Program-made: the position numbers and the translations under genes
In this document: in pieces, positions 1 through 7,997 of the stretch
How the letters are laid out: every line of letters starts with the position of its first letter
Position numbering within the stretch: position 1 is the first letter of the stretch
DNA from: JAGWBJ01 sp034423015
GTDB taxonomy: Bacteria > Chloroflexota > Dehalococcoidia > Lucifugimonadales > JAGWBF01
DNA length: 64,000 bases
Direction of reading: 5' to 3'
NCBI GenBank assembly: GCA_034423015.1
Contig: DAOUJG010000052.1
Span: forward strand, 24,158-88,157
The notes under the pieces: generated by a model
The model's database searches: none
What the model saw: the letters and a program-made list of their open reading frames with translations, nothing else
What the model was told of the DNA's origin: nothing

Positions 1-928
1 CCGCGGGCCCGACGGCCTTCATCTGGTCTTCGTTGTAGCGCAGCATCCCCAGGGGGGCGGCGAACTTGACGTGCTCCTCGAAGAGGGGGCGCATCGCCCG
101 CTTCGCAGCATCGAAGCTGTCCTCCAGCCACATCCACAGCCCCAGGGCCAGGCCCTCGCCCAGCTCCAGGTCCCGGCCGTGGCGGGCGTTGGCCGCCTGG
201 TACTCCCGCACCATGGCGTCCACGTGGTCCATGGCGGTGCCCAGTATGATCCCCTTCATGCCGTGCCTGGCCATGAAGTCCATGCCCCTGGCGCTGCCGC
301 TGACGATGGGCTGCCACGTCTCCACGGGGAGGTTGCGGGGGCGGGGCACCAGGGTTATCTCCTCCAGGTCGTACCCCCGGTAGGGGACCCTGGGCGGGAT
401 GGTGTAGTGCTTCCCATGGTGGGAGAAGGATGCCTGATTGAAGGCCTTGAGGACGACCTCCACCTGCTCCTCGAACAGCTCGCGGTTGGCGTCGGCGTCC
501 AGCATGGGGGCGCCGAAGGTCTCCACCTCGCGGGTGTGGTAGCCGCGGCCCACGCCGAAGACGACGCGGCCGTTGGTCAGGATGTCGGCCGTGGCGAAGT
601 CCTCGGCCAGGCGCAGGGGGTGCCACATGGGCAGGATGTTGAAGGCGCAGCCGAACTTCAGCCTGCTGGTGCGCTGGGCGAGCCACAGGCCCAGCATCAG
701 CAGGTTGGGCACGCACTCGTACCCCTCCCGCTGGAAGTGGTGCTCGGCCATCCACAGGGTGTCGTAGCCCAGGCCCTCCATGAGCTGGGCTGTCTCCAGG
801 GTCATGTCGAAGGCCTCGACGAGACGCTCGTTGGGGTACCACCGGTCGTTGGCGGGGACGCCGTCGAAGCCGATGCCGTCCCCCTGGAGCACCTGGCCCA
901 TGGTCATGACGGAGAAGGAGCTGATCAT
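1..928 (-). CDS. LLM-class flavin-dependent oxidoreductase (3' end outside window)
   Basis: Partial gene: the ATG is at 928 and the reading frame stays open to the left edge, so about 309 residues are visible. The product belongs to the bacterial luciferase-like monooxygenase fold (FMN or F420-dependent oxidoreductases). Recognisable blocks are GYDTLWMAEHHFQREGYEC near residue 55, the MWHPLRLAEDFATADIL block and GVGRGYHTREVE. The substrate cannot be read from sequence. It is very similar along its whole visible length to the complete LLM gene at 5109-6296, so the two are probably products of a duplication. Its start lies 4 bases after the EthD-like gene at 933-1250, which points to one transcript for the two. 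Confidence 0.85.
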   Translation of the reverse strand, partial: MISSFSVMTMGQVLQGDGIGFDGVPANDRWYPNERLVEAFDMTLETAQLMEGLGYDTLWMAEHHFQREGYECVPNLLMLGLWLAQRTSRLKFGCAFNILPMWHPLRLAEDFATADILTNGRVVFGVGRGYHTREVETFGAPMLDADANRELFEEQVEVVLKAFNQASFSHHGKHYTIPPRVPYRGYDLEEITLVPRPRNLPVETWQPIVSGSARGMDFMARHGMKGIILGTAMDHVDAMVREYQAANARHGRDLELGEGLALGLWMWLEDSFDAAKRAMRPLFEEHVKFAAPLGMLRYNEDQMKAVGPA

Positions 929-932
929 GGCG

Positions 933-1250
933 CTACCCCAGGGTCTCGCTGATCTGGATGAGGGGCTTGACGTTGGTGTAGTTGGGGATGTCCCCCATCA
1001 GGTCGTGGCCCTCGGCCATGAAGGCCTGGTGGACCTCCTCCACCGTGTCGAAGTACAGGTAGCACATGTAGCCATACTGGGGCGGCTTGCTGGGGTCCGG
1101 GGCCGAGACGCCCTTGCAAACCTCGTCCCGGCGGAGACCCCGGGGGGTCAGCCGCTCCCTCACCAGGGGCATGTGCTTCTCCATGTAGTACTTCTCGTCG
1201 AAGGAGCCGTCGTCCTGCTGGGCATAGAGAATGGAGACCTGTATCATCAC
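933..1250 (-). CDS. EthD-domain small protein
   Basis: A 105-residue protein with a dimeric alpha/beta-barrel pattern: an N-terminal strand (VSILYAQQDD), then FDEKYYMEKHMPLVRERL, the hallmark of EthD-like proteins, and a C-terminal strand with NVKPLIQISE. EthD-like proteins are small accessory or catalytic proteins, first found in ether degradation; the precise role here is unknown. Two ATG codons (1250 and 1247) are adjacent; a GCAGGAG Shine-Dalgarno precedes them. It sits directly upstream of the truncated LLM oxidoreductase and downstream of the beta-propeller gene, so it is probably part of one minus-strand operon. Confidence 0.7.
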   Translation of the reverse strand: MMIQVSILYAQQDDGSFDEKYYMEKHMPLVRERLTPRGLRRDEVCKGVSAPDPSKPPQYGYMCYLYFDTVEEVHQAFMAEGHDLMGDIPNYTNVKPLIQISETLG

Positions 1251-1316
1251 TCACTCCTGCGGGTCCGATTTATGGTCTGCCGGGAGCCGGGCCCCGGCGC
1301 GGGGGTGGCAGGCTCG

Positions 1317-2303
1317 CTAGTTGGGCACCCAGATCACCGAGGAAATCTCGCTGAACTCCCGCCACAGCTTGGTCCACGACTCGCCGCCGTCGTCGCTGCG
1401 GTACAGGTAGCCGTACCGGCTGCCGGCGAACATCACGTCGGCGTCGTAGGGCTGGGCGTTGACCACCCACATGGCGGCGTTGGGCTCCACCGGCAACGTC
1501 AGGCTGCTCCAGGTTCTGCCCGTGTCGGTGGACCGCATGACGGTGCCGATCTGCCCAGGGGTGGTGTCGCCGATGGTCACGAACACGGTGTTGGCCTCGC
1601 CGGGCTTCACCAAGACGCCCCGGGGGTAGCCCCAGGGGAAGGAATCCCGGACTCCCACGGACCGCCAGGTGACACCGTCGTCGACGGTCGTGTAGATGTC
1701 GTCGTTGACCACCACGATGACGGTCTTGGGGGGGCCAGCGGTCACCGTCACGTTGTGCACGTCCCGGTTGGGGATGCCGCCGTTGACGGACCGCCAGCTC
1801 TCGCCCGAGTCGGTGCTGAGCCGCAGCCCGTCCACCTCCAGGCCGACCCAGACCCGGTTGGCCGCCGTGGGGTCTATGGCGATGGCGGTCACCCGGGGTG
1901 TCCCAACGTTGATGCACTCGGCGGCTACCTCCACGGGCCTCTGCTCCCAGGTGCGGCCGCCGTCGGTGGACCGGAAGACCCCCGCGGGCGTGGGCGTGCC
2001 GGTACCGGCGTACATGACGCCCGGGGCATCGGGGTCGATGGCCAGGGCCCAGACGTGCTGGCCTCGGAGGGCGCCGTCCAGAAGCCTCCAGGTGCCGCCC
2101 GCATCCTCGCTGACGTACAGGCCGGCATCGCTACCGGCAAACACCGTCTCGGGATGGCTGGGGTGGTTCACGACGGCGCGTACGAGGGCGTCGGAGTGCA
2201 TCCCCTGGTCGACGCCTATGCGCCTCCAGGACTCTCCGCCGTCCGCGCTGCGCATCACCCCCTGGCCTACGGTCCCCACCAGTATGGACATATCTGTGGC
2301 CAT
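1317..2303 (-). CDS. BNR/sortilin-type beta-propeller protein (glycosyl hydrolase-like repeats)
   Basis: A 328-residue protein made almost entirely of repeats with Asp-box (S-x-D-x-G-x-T/S-W) signatures: SADGGESW near 18, SEDAGGTW, STDGGRTW, STDSGESW, STDTGRTW and SDDGGESW. This is the BNR/VPS10-like propeller pattern often annotated as 'exo-alpha-sialidase-like' or 'WD40/YVTN repeat-like'. No signal peptide is seen, and a sialidase active site is not evident, so an enzymatic function should not be assumed. The ATG at 2303 is preceded by AAGGAGGGG. Its leader holds an 18-bp triple tandem repeat and a clear promoter (2382-2410). Confidence 0.75.
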   Translation of the reverse strand: MATDMSILVGTVGQGVMRSADGGESWRRIGVDQGMHSDALVRAVVNHPSHPETVFAGSDAGLYVSEDAGGTWRLLDGALRGQHVWALAIDPDAPGVMYAGTGTPTPAGVFRSTDGGRTWEQRPVEVAAECINVGTPRVTAIAIDPTAANRVWVGLEVDGLRLSTDSGESWRSVNGGIPNRDVHNVTVTAGPPKTVIVVVNDDIYTTVDDGVTWRSVGVRDSFPWGYPRGVLVKPGEANTVFVTIGDTTPGQIGTVMRSTDTGRTWSSLTLPVEPNAAMWVVNAQPYDADVMFAGSRYGYLYRSDDGGESWTKLWREFSEISSVIWVPN

Positions 2304-2319
2304 TGCTACCCCTCCTTGG

Positions 2320-2373
2320 AACGGGTTGCCCGGGGGAAACGGGTTGCCCTGGGAAAACGGGTTGCCGGGCGTG
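2320..2373. repeat. 18-bp tandem repeat, 3 copies, in the 5' leader of the beta-propeller gene
   Basis: Three head-to-tail copies start with AACGGGTTGCC (2320-2337, 2338-2355, 2356-2373). They lie between the -10 box and the Shine-Dalgarno sequence of the minus-strand gene at 1317-2303. The same layout recurs before four or more other genes in this window. Confidence 0.85.
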
Positions 2374-2381
2374 ACGCGACC

Positions 2382-2410
2382 ATTGTATCCGAGCCCGGAG
2401 GGGCCTTCAA
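2382..2410 (-). promoter_or_regulatory. Sigma70-type promoter for the beta-propeller gene
   Basis: On the minus strand TTGAAG (2405-2410) is followed after exactly 17 bases by TACAAT (2382-2387). Transcription would start about 70 bases before the ATG at 2303 and run through the tandem repeat. Confidence 0.6.
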
Positions 2411-2688
2411 GCCTCGGGCTGCCGCCAGCGGCGCCGGAGGCTCTCCACGTACACGCGGCCGTAGTCGCCGTACCGGCCGCCCGTACCGTCCTCGGAGAGG
2501 CGCTCGGCCCACATGTACTCGACGTCGGCCCACACTATCGGGTATGGGGCCTCTTCGAAGAAGGCGGCCACGGCGTCCTCGGCGCTGGACGCCTGGACGT
2601 ACCCCATCATCTGGAAGTTGTCGTAGCTGTTGCCCTGGTCCGAGAAGAACCTGCCCTTCATGGATGAGAGGACGATGTAGGAGGCCAT
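2407..2688 (-). CDS. Conserved-looking hypothetical protein, 93 aa
   Basis: Not recognised. The product begins MASYIVLSSMKGRFFSDQG and is rich in aromatic and acidic residues, with no membrane segment or signal peptide. A helical AEDAVAAFFEEA segment is followed by YPIVWADVEYMWAERL. The size and composition resemble small alpha/beta proteins that track gene-product dosage or substrate, but nothing firm can be said. It begins 9 bases after the end of vsr, on the same strand; whether it belongs to the restriction island is unclear, since its base composition looks like the high-GC host genes. Confidence 0.5.
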   Translation of the reverse strand: MASYIVLSSMKGRFFSDQGNSYDNFQMMGYVQASSAEDAVAAFFEEAPYPIVWADVEYMWAERLSEDGTGGRYGDYGRVYVESLRRRWRQPEA

Positions 2689-2697
2689 GGGCTTATC

Positions 2698-3159
2698 CTA
2701 GTCCGCGATCAGCTTACTTCGTGGCCGGCATTCAAACGACCCTGCGTCGTGGGCTTCCCGCAAGCACTCTAGTCGCGCTATGAGGGCATTCGTGGCTGAT
2801 GAAAGGTCGCACTCCCAGACGATGAACTTTTCCCAGCCTAGCGCCTCGAGATTGCGGTAGTTCAACTGATCGCGCTTCATGGTCCGGCCGATCTTCGATG
2901 TCCAATACTCTACGTTGGTTGCCGGCATTCTAGACCGTTTGCAACCATGCCAATGCCAGAAGCACCCGTGAACAAACACGGCCATGCGATATCGCGGAAG
3001 CAGCATATCTGGGTTGCCGGGGACGTCCTTTCGATACAACCTGAACCGAAACCCGGCTCGATGTATCGCACGGCGTACGCGCAACTCGCATGAAGTGTTC
3101 TTGCTCTTGACCCGCGCCATGATATGGCTGCGCCTGGATCGACTAACGTTGTCAGCCAT
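2698..3159 (-). CDS. vsr: Very short patch repair endonuclease
   Basis: A 153-residue Vsr endonuclease, normal length for the family. Vsr nicks DNA 5' of T in T:G mismatches that arise when 5-methylcytosine deaminates, and so accompanies C5-methyltransferases. Visible family signatures: SRSRRSHIMARVKSKNTSCE at the N-terminus, the catalytic Asp51 in the PGNPDMLLP block, and the zinc-binding HGCFWHWHGC block (His64, Cys66, His71, Cys73). It lies 20 bases downstream of the Eco29kI-like nuclease and in the same direction as the C5-methyltransferase, as expected for a mismatch-repair partner. Base composition is clearly lower in GC than the flanks. Confidence 0.93.
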   Translation of the reverse strand: MADNVSRSRRSHIMARVKSKNTSCELRVRRAIHRAGFRFRLYRKDVPGNPDMLLPRYRMAVFVHGCFWHWHGCKRSRMPATNVEYWTSKIGRTMKRDQLNYRNLEALGWEKFIVWECDLSSATNALIARLECLREAHDAGSFECRPRSKLIAD

Positions 3160-3179
3160 AGTTGGCCTCAGTAATCGAT

Positions 3180-3830
3180 CTAATCGGAATCGGCTAATTC
3201 TTCCAAGCGTCTGGCAGCCAGATGTTTCAACCGTTTCGCTTGCGTCAGCAGCGTGTTCCTTAGTCCAGGCCTTACCTGTCGTTCACTGATTACTTGCGCC
3301 AGTTTAGCGATGGTTGTGGCTCTCCTGGCAACTCTAATGTCAGGGTGCTTGCGCCGCTCGAAGATCGGGGACGGGACTATTCTTGCCCTCATTGAGGGCG
3401 GCAAATCAATGGTCGGCACGGAGGGTACAGGACCCTCGTTTAACACGGCTGAAAACGTGGACTTCTGTAGCACCAGTTGATACACGGTATACTCTGCAGC
3501 TTTTAGTTCCTCCTTCGGAGGCGGCGGTGATTTCAAATGCCAAAAAGGCCACATTTCTATCTCGGCGACCTCGAATGGGTCTAAGACGTTCATCGCAACT
3601 GCGTCGGTACGTTGATTTGTGAGATGTCTTTTGATTCTCGACCTGAGTTTTTCCCAGGTTTGACCCACGTAAATGGGTTCCCCATCATAATCGTAGAACG
3701 CATAGACCCCAACTCGACAGTCTCCGACTCGCATCTCGGTATGGTCACGCGAATTCAGCACGGTGTCCAACTGCTTCCGAATGGCGACGACTTCCTCGGG
3801 AGGCTCGAAGTTTACGTTTGGTTGAGACAT
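3180..3830 (-). CDS. Eco29kI-family type II restriction endonuclease (GIY-YIG)
   Basis: A 216-residue nuclease with a GIY-YIG core: the GVYAFY block (Tyr43) and PIYVG (Tyr54), then Arg65 and His69 in the RSRIKRH helix, and Glu113 in AAEYTVYQ as the likely metal-binding residue. This arrangement matches the Eco29kI restriction endonucleases, which cut CCGCGG. The gene start overlaps the end of the C5-methyltransferase gene by 19 bases, so translation is probably coupled, with the methylase made first. The family assignment is from motifs; the recognition site is inferred and may differ. GC content is low compared with the host genes, consistent with horizontal transfer. Confidence 0.85.
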   Translation of the reverse strand: MSQPNVNFEPPEEVVAIRKQLDTVLNSRDHTEMRVGDCRVGVYAFYDYDGEPIYVGQTWEKLRSRIKRHLTNQRTDAVAMNVLDPFEVAEIEMWPFWHLKSPPPPKEELKAAEYTVYQLVLQKSTFSAVLNEGPVPSVPTIDLPPSMRARIVPSPIFERRKHPDIRVARRATTIAKLAQVISERQVRPGLRNTLLTQAKRLKHLAARRLEELADSD

Positions 3831-5029
3831 GAGGCCTTTTGCTTGATAGCCGTGACTGAAGCTGCACCATTACGGTCTGCGAGGAGCGGGCGTAGAGCGC
3901 TTTTCGCCAGCCAGGAGATAACCGGTACGCAAACTGCGTCCCCCAGCGCAAATCTTCCCTGGTTCTCTGTGATATCGGCAAGGTCAACGTCAGGAGCGCC
4001 TTGGAGTCGACAATACTCCCGGGCAGTCATCCAACGAACCCGAACTTCGTCTCGCCCTGCCTCCACCAACGCTTGTCGGCTGGACCCCCCCTTTCCTGTT
4101 CTTAGACAACCGCTAATCTGGTCATCTCGTATTTCCCAAACAGCCCTTCCACGCCGGGTTCTACGGTAAGCCGTAGCCCATCTAGTGCTGGGTGACGATT
4201 TTAGTGTCGCCAACCGCGCGGATTGGATATAGGACAGCGAATCGACAAACTGTTGTAGGCGTTCTCCAGTCCACCATATGGAGTGGTTCGGATCAAATCT
4301 GTCGACGATATCCGCGAGTGTTTCGGAACAATATGGCAGAGGCGGCAACTCGATAGCCTGAAGGGCCAGTTCCCGGTTCCGTTCCCAGAACCGCAGTACC
4401 CAAGGCGGCCGGATATCCGACGTGAACAGAAGCCGGGATTCAACGGGGCTTCCACGCCACGCAACGATGAATATCCTTGGCCGACTCTGAGGCACGAATC
4501 GAGCGGCATCCAATACGACAATGTCGCACACATAGCCGAGACTGTTTAAGGTCACTACGGTGGCACGGAGGTCATTACCCTCGTTCGACGTCGCGAATCC
4601 CAGGACGTTCTCAAGGACTATGACTTGCGGTTTCCGACGGCTCATCTCTTCAACAATACGTAGGAACTCGTGCACTAGGCTCGAATACTTGCCTCGTAGT
4701 CCCGCACGTGCGCCAGCGACTGAGACATCAGTACACGGGAAGGAAGCCACAGCCAATTCTATATCGGGGACATCCCTCCCCGTCAGTTCCCTGATATCTG
4801 CCAAGACAAAGTCTGTCGAATCAACGTTCGCCTGGTAGACACGCATCTTTGTTTCATCTATATCGTTCGCGAAGACGACGTTGAACCCTTCTGCTTCTAA
4901 GCCTTTGCGCACTAGTCCGATTCCAGCGAAGAATTCGGCGACTCTTGGCTGTTGCGTTTGGACTTGCGTGGTAACGCCCATCAATCCCAACGTAATCAGT
5001 CCCCTCCCAGATATCCTACTCAACCCCAT
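3812..5029 (-). CDS. DNA (cytosine-5) methyltransferase of a type II R-M system
   Basis: A 405-residue C5-methyltransferase. Motif I is AEFFAGIG (31-38, SAM binding), motif IV is FPCTDVSVAG with catalytic Cys99, motif VI is ENV (140-142), motif VIII is QSRPR (181-185), motif IX is the MTAREYCRLQG block, and motif X is the NQGRFALGDAVCVPV block near the C-terminus. It protects host DNA from the partner nuclease encoded immediately downstream. The ATG at 5029 gives 30 residues before motif I; an in-frame ATG at 4981 or the TTG just before it would be closer to normal family length, and GGGAGGGG lies between. No C-protein regulator is seen beside it. The gene is markedly less GC-rich than its neighbours. 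Confidence 0.9.
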   Translation of the reverse strand: MGLSRISGRGLITLGLMGVTTQVQTQQPRVAEFFAGIGLVRKGLEAEGFNVVFANDIDETKMRVYQANVDSTDFVLADIRELTGRDVPDIELAVASFPCTDVSVAGARAGLRGKYSSLVHEFLRIVEEMSRRKPQVIVLENVLGFATSNEGNDLRATVVTLNSLGYVCDIVVLDAARFVPQSRPRIFIVAWRGSPVESRLLFTSDIRPPWVLRFWERNRELALQAIELPPLPYCSETLADIVDRFDPNHSIWWTGERLQQFVDSLSYIQSARLATLKSSPSTRWATAYRRTRRGRAVWEIRDDQISGCLRTGKGGSSRQALVEAGRDEVRVRWMTAREYCRLQGAPDVDLADITENQGRFALGDAVCVPVISWLAKSALRPLLADRNGAASVTAIKQKASCLNQT

Positions 5030-5108
5030 TTCTTAGCATATCCCCATGCACGATTCAACGAGGGGATGTCACTACTACACCCGCTACGCTACCTAACGAC
5101 CTCGGCCA

Positions 5109-6296
5109 TTACCCTGTCGCCCCTGCGGTTATGCCAACGCCTGTGAAAGCGGGCATGACCTCTTTGGCGAACCGCTCCATCTGCTCTAGGATTACCTCCT
5201 GGGGAGTGCCCACCGGCTGCTGCAGGGTGACGCGTTCCAGCCCCGGATACCTGGCCTCCACCGACTTCAGGGCCTCGATGATCCTCTCCGGCGGGCCGCA
5301 GAGGAACCCGCCGGCCTTCACCGCGTCCTCGATCCTGGGCAGGTCCGCGTGGAGGGCCCTGCGGCGGTCGCTCATAGCATCCACCTGCTCGTCGGTGAGG
5401 GTCCGGATGAGCCGCAGGGGGCCGAACATCTTCAGGTTCTCCTCGTACAGCTTCCCGGCCTCGGCCATGCCCTTCTCCACCGTGTCGGCGATGTAGAAGG
5501 AGAAGCCGATGCTCAGCCCCTCCCCGGGCTCGGTCTCCCGGCCCACCCGTGCGAGGGCGTCGCGGTAGGCCAACACGACCCGCTCCATGGCGCCGCCCTC
5601 TGCGACCCCGCCGCCGATGATGCCTTTGATGCCATGCCTGGCCATGAAGTCCAGGCCCCGGGGCGTGGCGCTCTGGATGGGCTGCCAGCACTCCACGGGC
5701 AGGTTGACCGGCCTGGGCACCAGGGTGATCTCCTCCAGCTCGTAGCCCCGGTAGGGGACCCTGGGAGGGATGGTGTAGTACTTGCCGTGGTGGGAGAAGG
5801 ACGCCTCGTGGAAGGACTTGAGGATGACCTCCACCTGCTCCTCGAACAGGTCCCGGTTGGCCTCCTGGTCCAGCAGCGGCGCGCCAAACACCTCCACCTC
5901 CCTGGTGTGGTAGCCGCGGCCGACGCCGAAGACCACCCGCCCGCCGGTAAGGATGTCGGCGGTGGCGAAGTCCTCGGCCAGGCGCAGAGGGTGCCACATG
6001 GGGGCGATGTTGAAGGCGCAGCCGAGCCTGATCCTCGGGGTCACGTGGGCCAGGTGAACGGCCAGCAGGGGGATGTTGGGGATGCACTCGTACCCCTCCC
6101 GCTGGAAGTGGTGCTCGGCCATCCACAAGGTGTCGTAGCCCCAGCGGTCGAGCTGGACGGCAATGGCGTCGGTCTTGTCGAAGACCGTGGCCAGGTGCTC
6201 GTCGGAGTACCACCGGTCGTTCACCGGGATTCCGGCGTAGCCCACGTCCTCCATGTCCACGTGGCCCGCGAACATGCCATCGAACTTGGTTATCAT
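5109..6296 (-). CDS. LLM-class flavin-dependent oxidoreductase
   Basis: A complete 395-residue luciferase-like monooxygenase family protein. It has the GYDTLWMAEHHFQREGYEC block near residue 55, CAFNIAPMWHPLRLAEDF, the GVGRGYHTREVEVFG block and the PRVPYRGYELEEITLVPRP block. The fold is an FMN/F420 TIM barrel; the substrate is unknown. It closely resembles the truncated gene at 1-928, with the restriction island, propeller and EthD genes in between. The ATG at 6296 is followed by a normal family N-terminus. It lies 74 bases after the MmgE/PrpD gene and may be cotranscribed with it. Confidence 0.88.
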   Translation of the reverse strand: MITKFDGMFAGHVDMEDVGYAGIPVNDRWYSDEHLATVFDKTDAIAVQLDRWGYDTLWMAEHHFQREGYECIPNIPLLAVHLAHVTPRIRLGCAFNIAPMWHPLRLAEDFATADILTGGRVVFGVGRGYHTREVEVFGAPLLDQEANRDLFEEQVEVILKSFHEASFSHHGKYYTIPPRVPYRGYELEEITLVPRPVNLPVECWQPIQSATPRGLDFMARHGIKGIIGGGVAEGGAMERVVLAYRDALARVGRETEPGEGLSIGFSFYIADTVEKGMAEAGKLYEENLKMFGPLRLIRTLTDEQVDAMSDRRRALHADLPRIEDAVKAGGFLCGPPERIIEALKSVEARYPGLERVTLQQPVGTPQEVILEQMERFAKEVMPAFTGVGITAGATG

Positions 6297-6370
6297 TTCC
6301 TCGCCTCCGGCTTTGTGGTAGGCCTCGCCATCCGGTTGCGCCGCCGGTCAGCCAGCCCGTCCCGCGATGG

Positions 6371-7771
6371 TCAGGACCGGGGGACCTTCAGCAGGCCCGT
6401 CAGATCCGAGATGGACGCCATCGACTCCAGCCCCTTCACGGCCCCGGCGATGGACTCGGCGTGGTCGCGGCTGATGACCTGGGTCGTGGTGTCCATGAAC
6501 TTGGCGAGCACCCCGTCCCATTCGGTATACCTGTCGGTGTCGTCGACCCGGGTCCTGAAGCTGCGCCCATCCCTGGTGGAGAGGATGACCTTGCTGATGC
6601 GGGCGTGGGTGTCCCTGTAGACCTGCTCCGACTCCTCGTCGAAGCCCAGGCTCACCCGGCGCTCCATGTCCCTGAACCCGTCGCCGCCAGCCAGCTCCTC
6701 GGAGTACCAGCCCGGCCCCTTCGTGCCCGCGAGCACGGCGGCGGCCACCTGGTAGGGCATGCTGAACTCCCGGTCCACCAGCCTGGTGGGGGCCTGGTCC
6801 TCGAACCCTATTCCCCCGGCCCGGTTGGTCACCACGTGGACGGCCTCGATGTCCTCGGGGGCCAGGCGCTGGTCCCTGACCAGGTCCGTGACCCCGGCCA
6901 TGGCCGTGTGGGTCACGGCGCATCCAGGGAAGGACTTGGTAGCGAACCTGAGGACGTGGAACCTCTCGCCCAGGCCCGCCGTGACCTCCTCGTCCCTGAA
7001 GATGTCCATCCCCAGCATGCGCCACAGGCCGTGGTCCCCGTCGAGGATGTTGTTCTCCTGCAGCATCTGCAGGCCCTTCTCCGCCGACACGGCGGCGAAG
7101 ACTCCCACCATGGTCATCCAGGCCCATCCTTGCTTGATGTCCTTGCGGGGAGTCAGCCCCTCGTCGCCTATCCACTTGTAACCCGCGGGCACGGGAGTGT
7201 ACATGCCGGCCATCCCCAGGGTGGACAGGAACCGGTCGCGGTCCTGCCCGAGGGCCCTGGCCGCCGCGCCCGCCGAGGCGAACACCGACAGGCTGGACCC
7301 GGCGACCTTCGCCTCCTGCTCGGGCGTCTGGTCCATGGACGCGACGATACGGGCGGCGCACTCGTAGCCCGCGACCACGCTGACGATGAGCTCCCTGCCC
7401 GAGATGCCCCGGCCCTCTCCCGTCGCCAGCGCGCCGGGCACGGCCATGGGCCCCATCCACGCCAGGTTCGTGCCGCCCGGGGAGGCGAAGGAGTCGCAGT
7501 AGTCCAGCATGGTGGACAGGGCCCCGTTGGCATAGGCCGCCATGGGCGGAGCGACCTTGGCGCCGTCGCCTATCAGGGTCGCCTGGGGGCTCCCTCCGCC
7601 CAGCTCCTTGGACATCTCCAGGAAGGGGTTAGCCAGGGCCAGGGGATACCCCCCGATGCAGTTGCCGATAGCATCGAGGATGAGCAGCCGGCCCTTCTCG
7701 GCCACCAGGGGTGGGAGGTCTTCGTATCTGAGGGCCGACAGATAGCCGGCCAGGGTACGTGTCGAGGACAT
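6371..7771 (-). CDS. MmgE/PrpD family protein
   Basis: A 466-residue protein with the MmgE/PrpD layout, usual length about 450-480. The N-terminal region carries LILDAIGNCIGG, and the middle carries ATKSFPGCAVTHTAMAG, the characteristic histidine-containing segment of this family. Members include 2-methylcitrate dehydratase and related iron-sulfur-free dehydratases or isomerases acting on small carboxylic acids. The exact reaction cannot be assigned: there is no methylcitrate cycle gene next to it. The ATG at 7771 is preceded by AAAAGGAGG. It is followed on the same strand by the LLM oxidoreductase. Confidence 0.88.
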   Translation of the reverse strand: MSSTRTLAGYLSALRYEDLPPLVAEKGRLLILDAIGNCIGGYPLALANPFLEMSKELGGGSPQATLIGDGAKVAPPMAAYANGALSTMLDYCDSFASPGGTNLAWMGPMAVPGALATGEGRGISGRELIVSVVAGYECAARIVASMDQTPEQEAKVAGSSLSVFASAGAAARALGQDRDRFLSTLGMAGMYTPVPAGYKWIGDEGLTPRKDIKQGWAWMTMVGVFAAVSAEKGLQMLQENNILDGDHGLWRMLGMDIFRDEEVTAGLGERFHVLRFATKSFPGCAVTHTAMAGVTDLVRDQRLAPEDIEAVHVVTNRAGGIGFEDQAPTRLVDREFSMPYQVAAAVLAGTKGPGWYSEELAGGDGFRDMERRVSLGFDEESEQVYRDTHARISKVILSTRDGRSFRTRVDDTDRYTEWDGVLAKFMDTTTQVISRDHAESIAGAVKGLESMASISDLTGLLKVPRS

Positions 7772-7997
7772 GGCGTCTCCTCCTTTTAGGTAGCTTGGGC
7801 GGTGATGGGTCCCCTATCCCCCGGTCCCCGAGGGAGCGTCGGGCCGTCAACAGCCGGTCTGGCCCGCGTTTCCGCAGCACCAGCTACGGCGGCAGGCCTT
7901 GATCCAGGTGTTCCGGACCAGGAACCTCAGCTTTCTCCCCAACGGCGCGGCGTCCACGATGTTTGCGAGAAAGCCGAGGACCCTGGACACGCGACTC

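Noticed and set aside
71..952. Plus-strand open frame opposite the left-edge LLM gene
   Set aside because: The minus strand gives a clear LLM protein; the plus-strand reading is low-complexity.
1317..2303. Assignment as sialidase
   Set aside because: Only Asp-box repeats are present; the catalytic residues of sialidases were not identified.
7772..7997. Short coding frames between the amidase and MmgE/PrpD genes
   Set aside because: About 225 bases with only low-complexity frames and no ribosome site. A CGTCAA (7845) suggests a -35 for MmgE/PrpD but no -10 fits.
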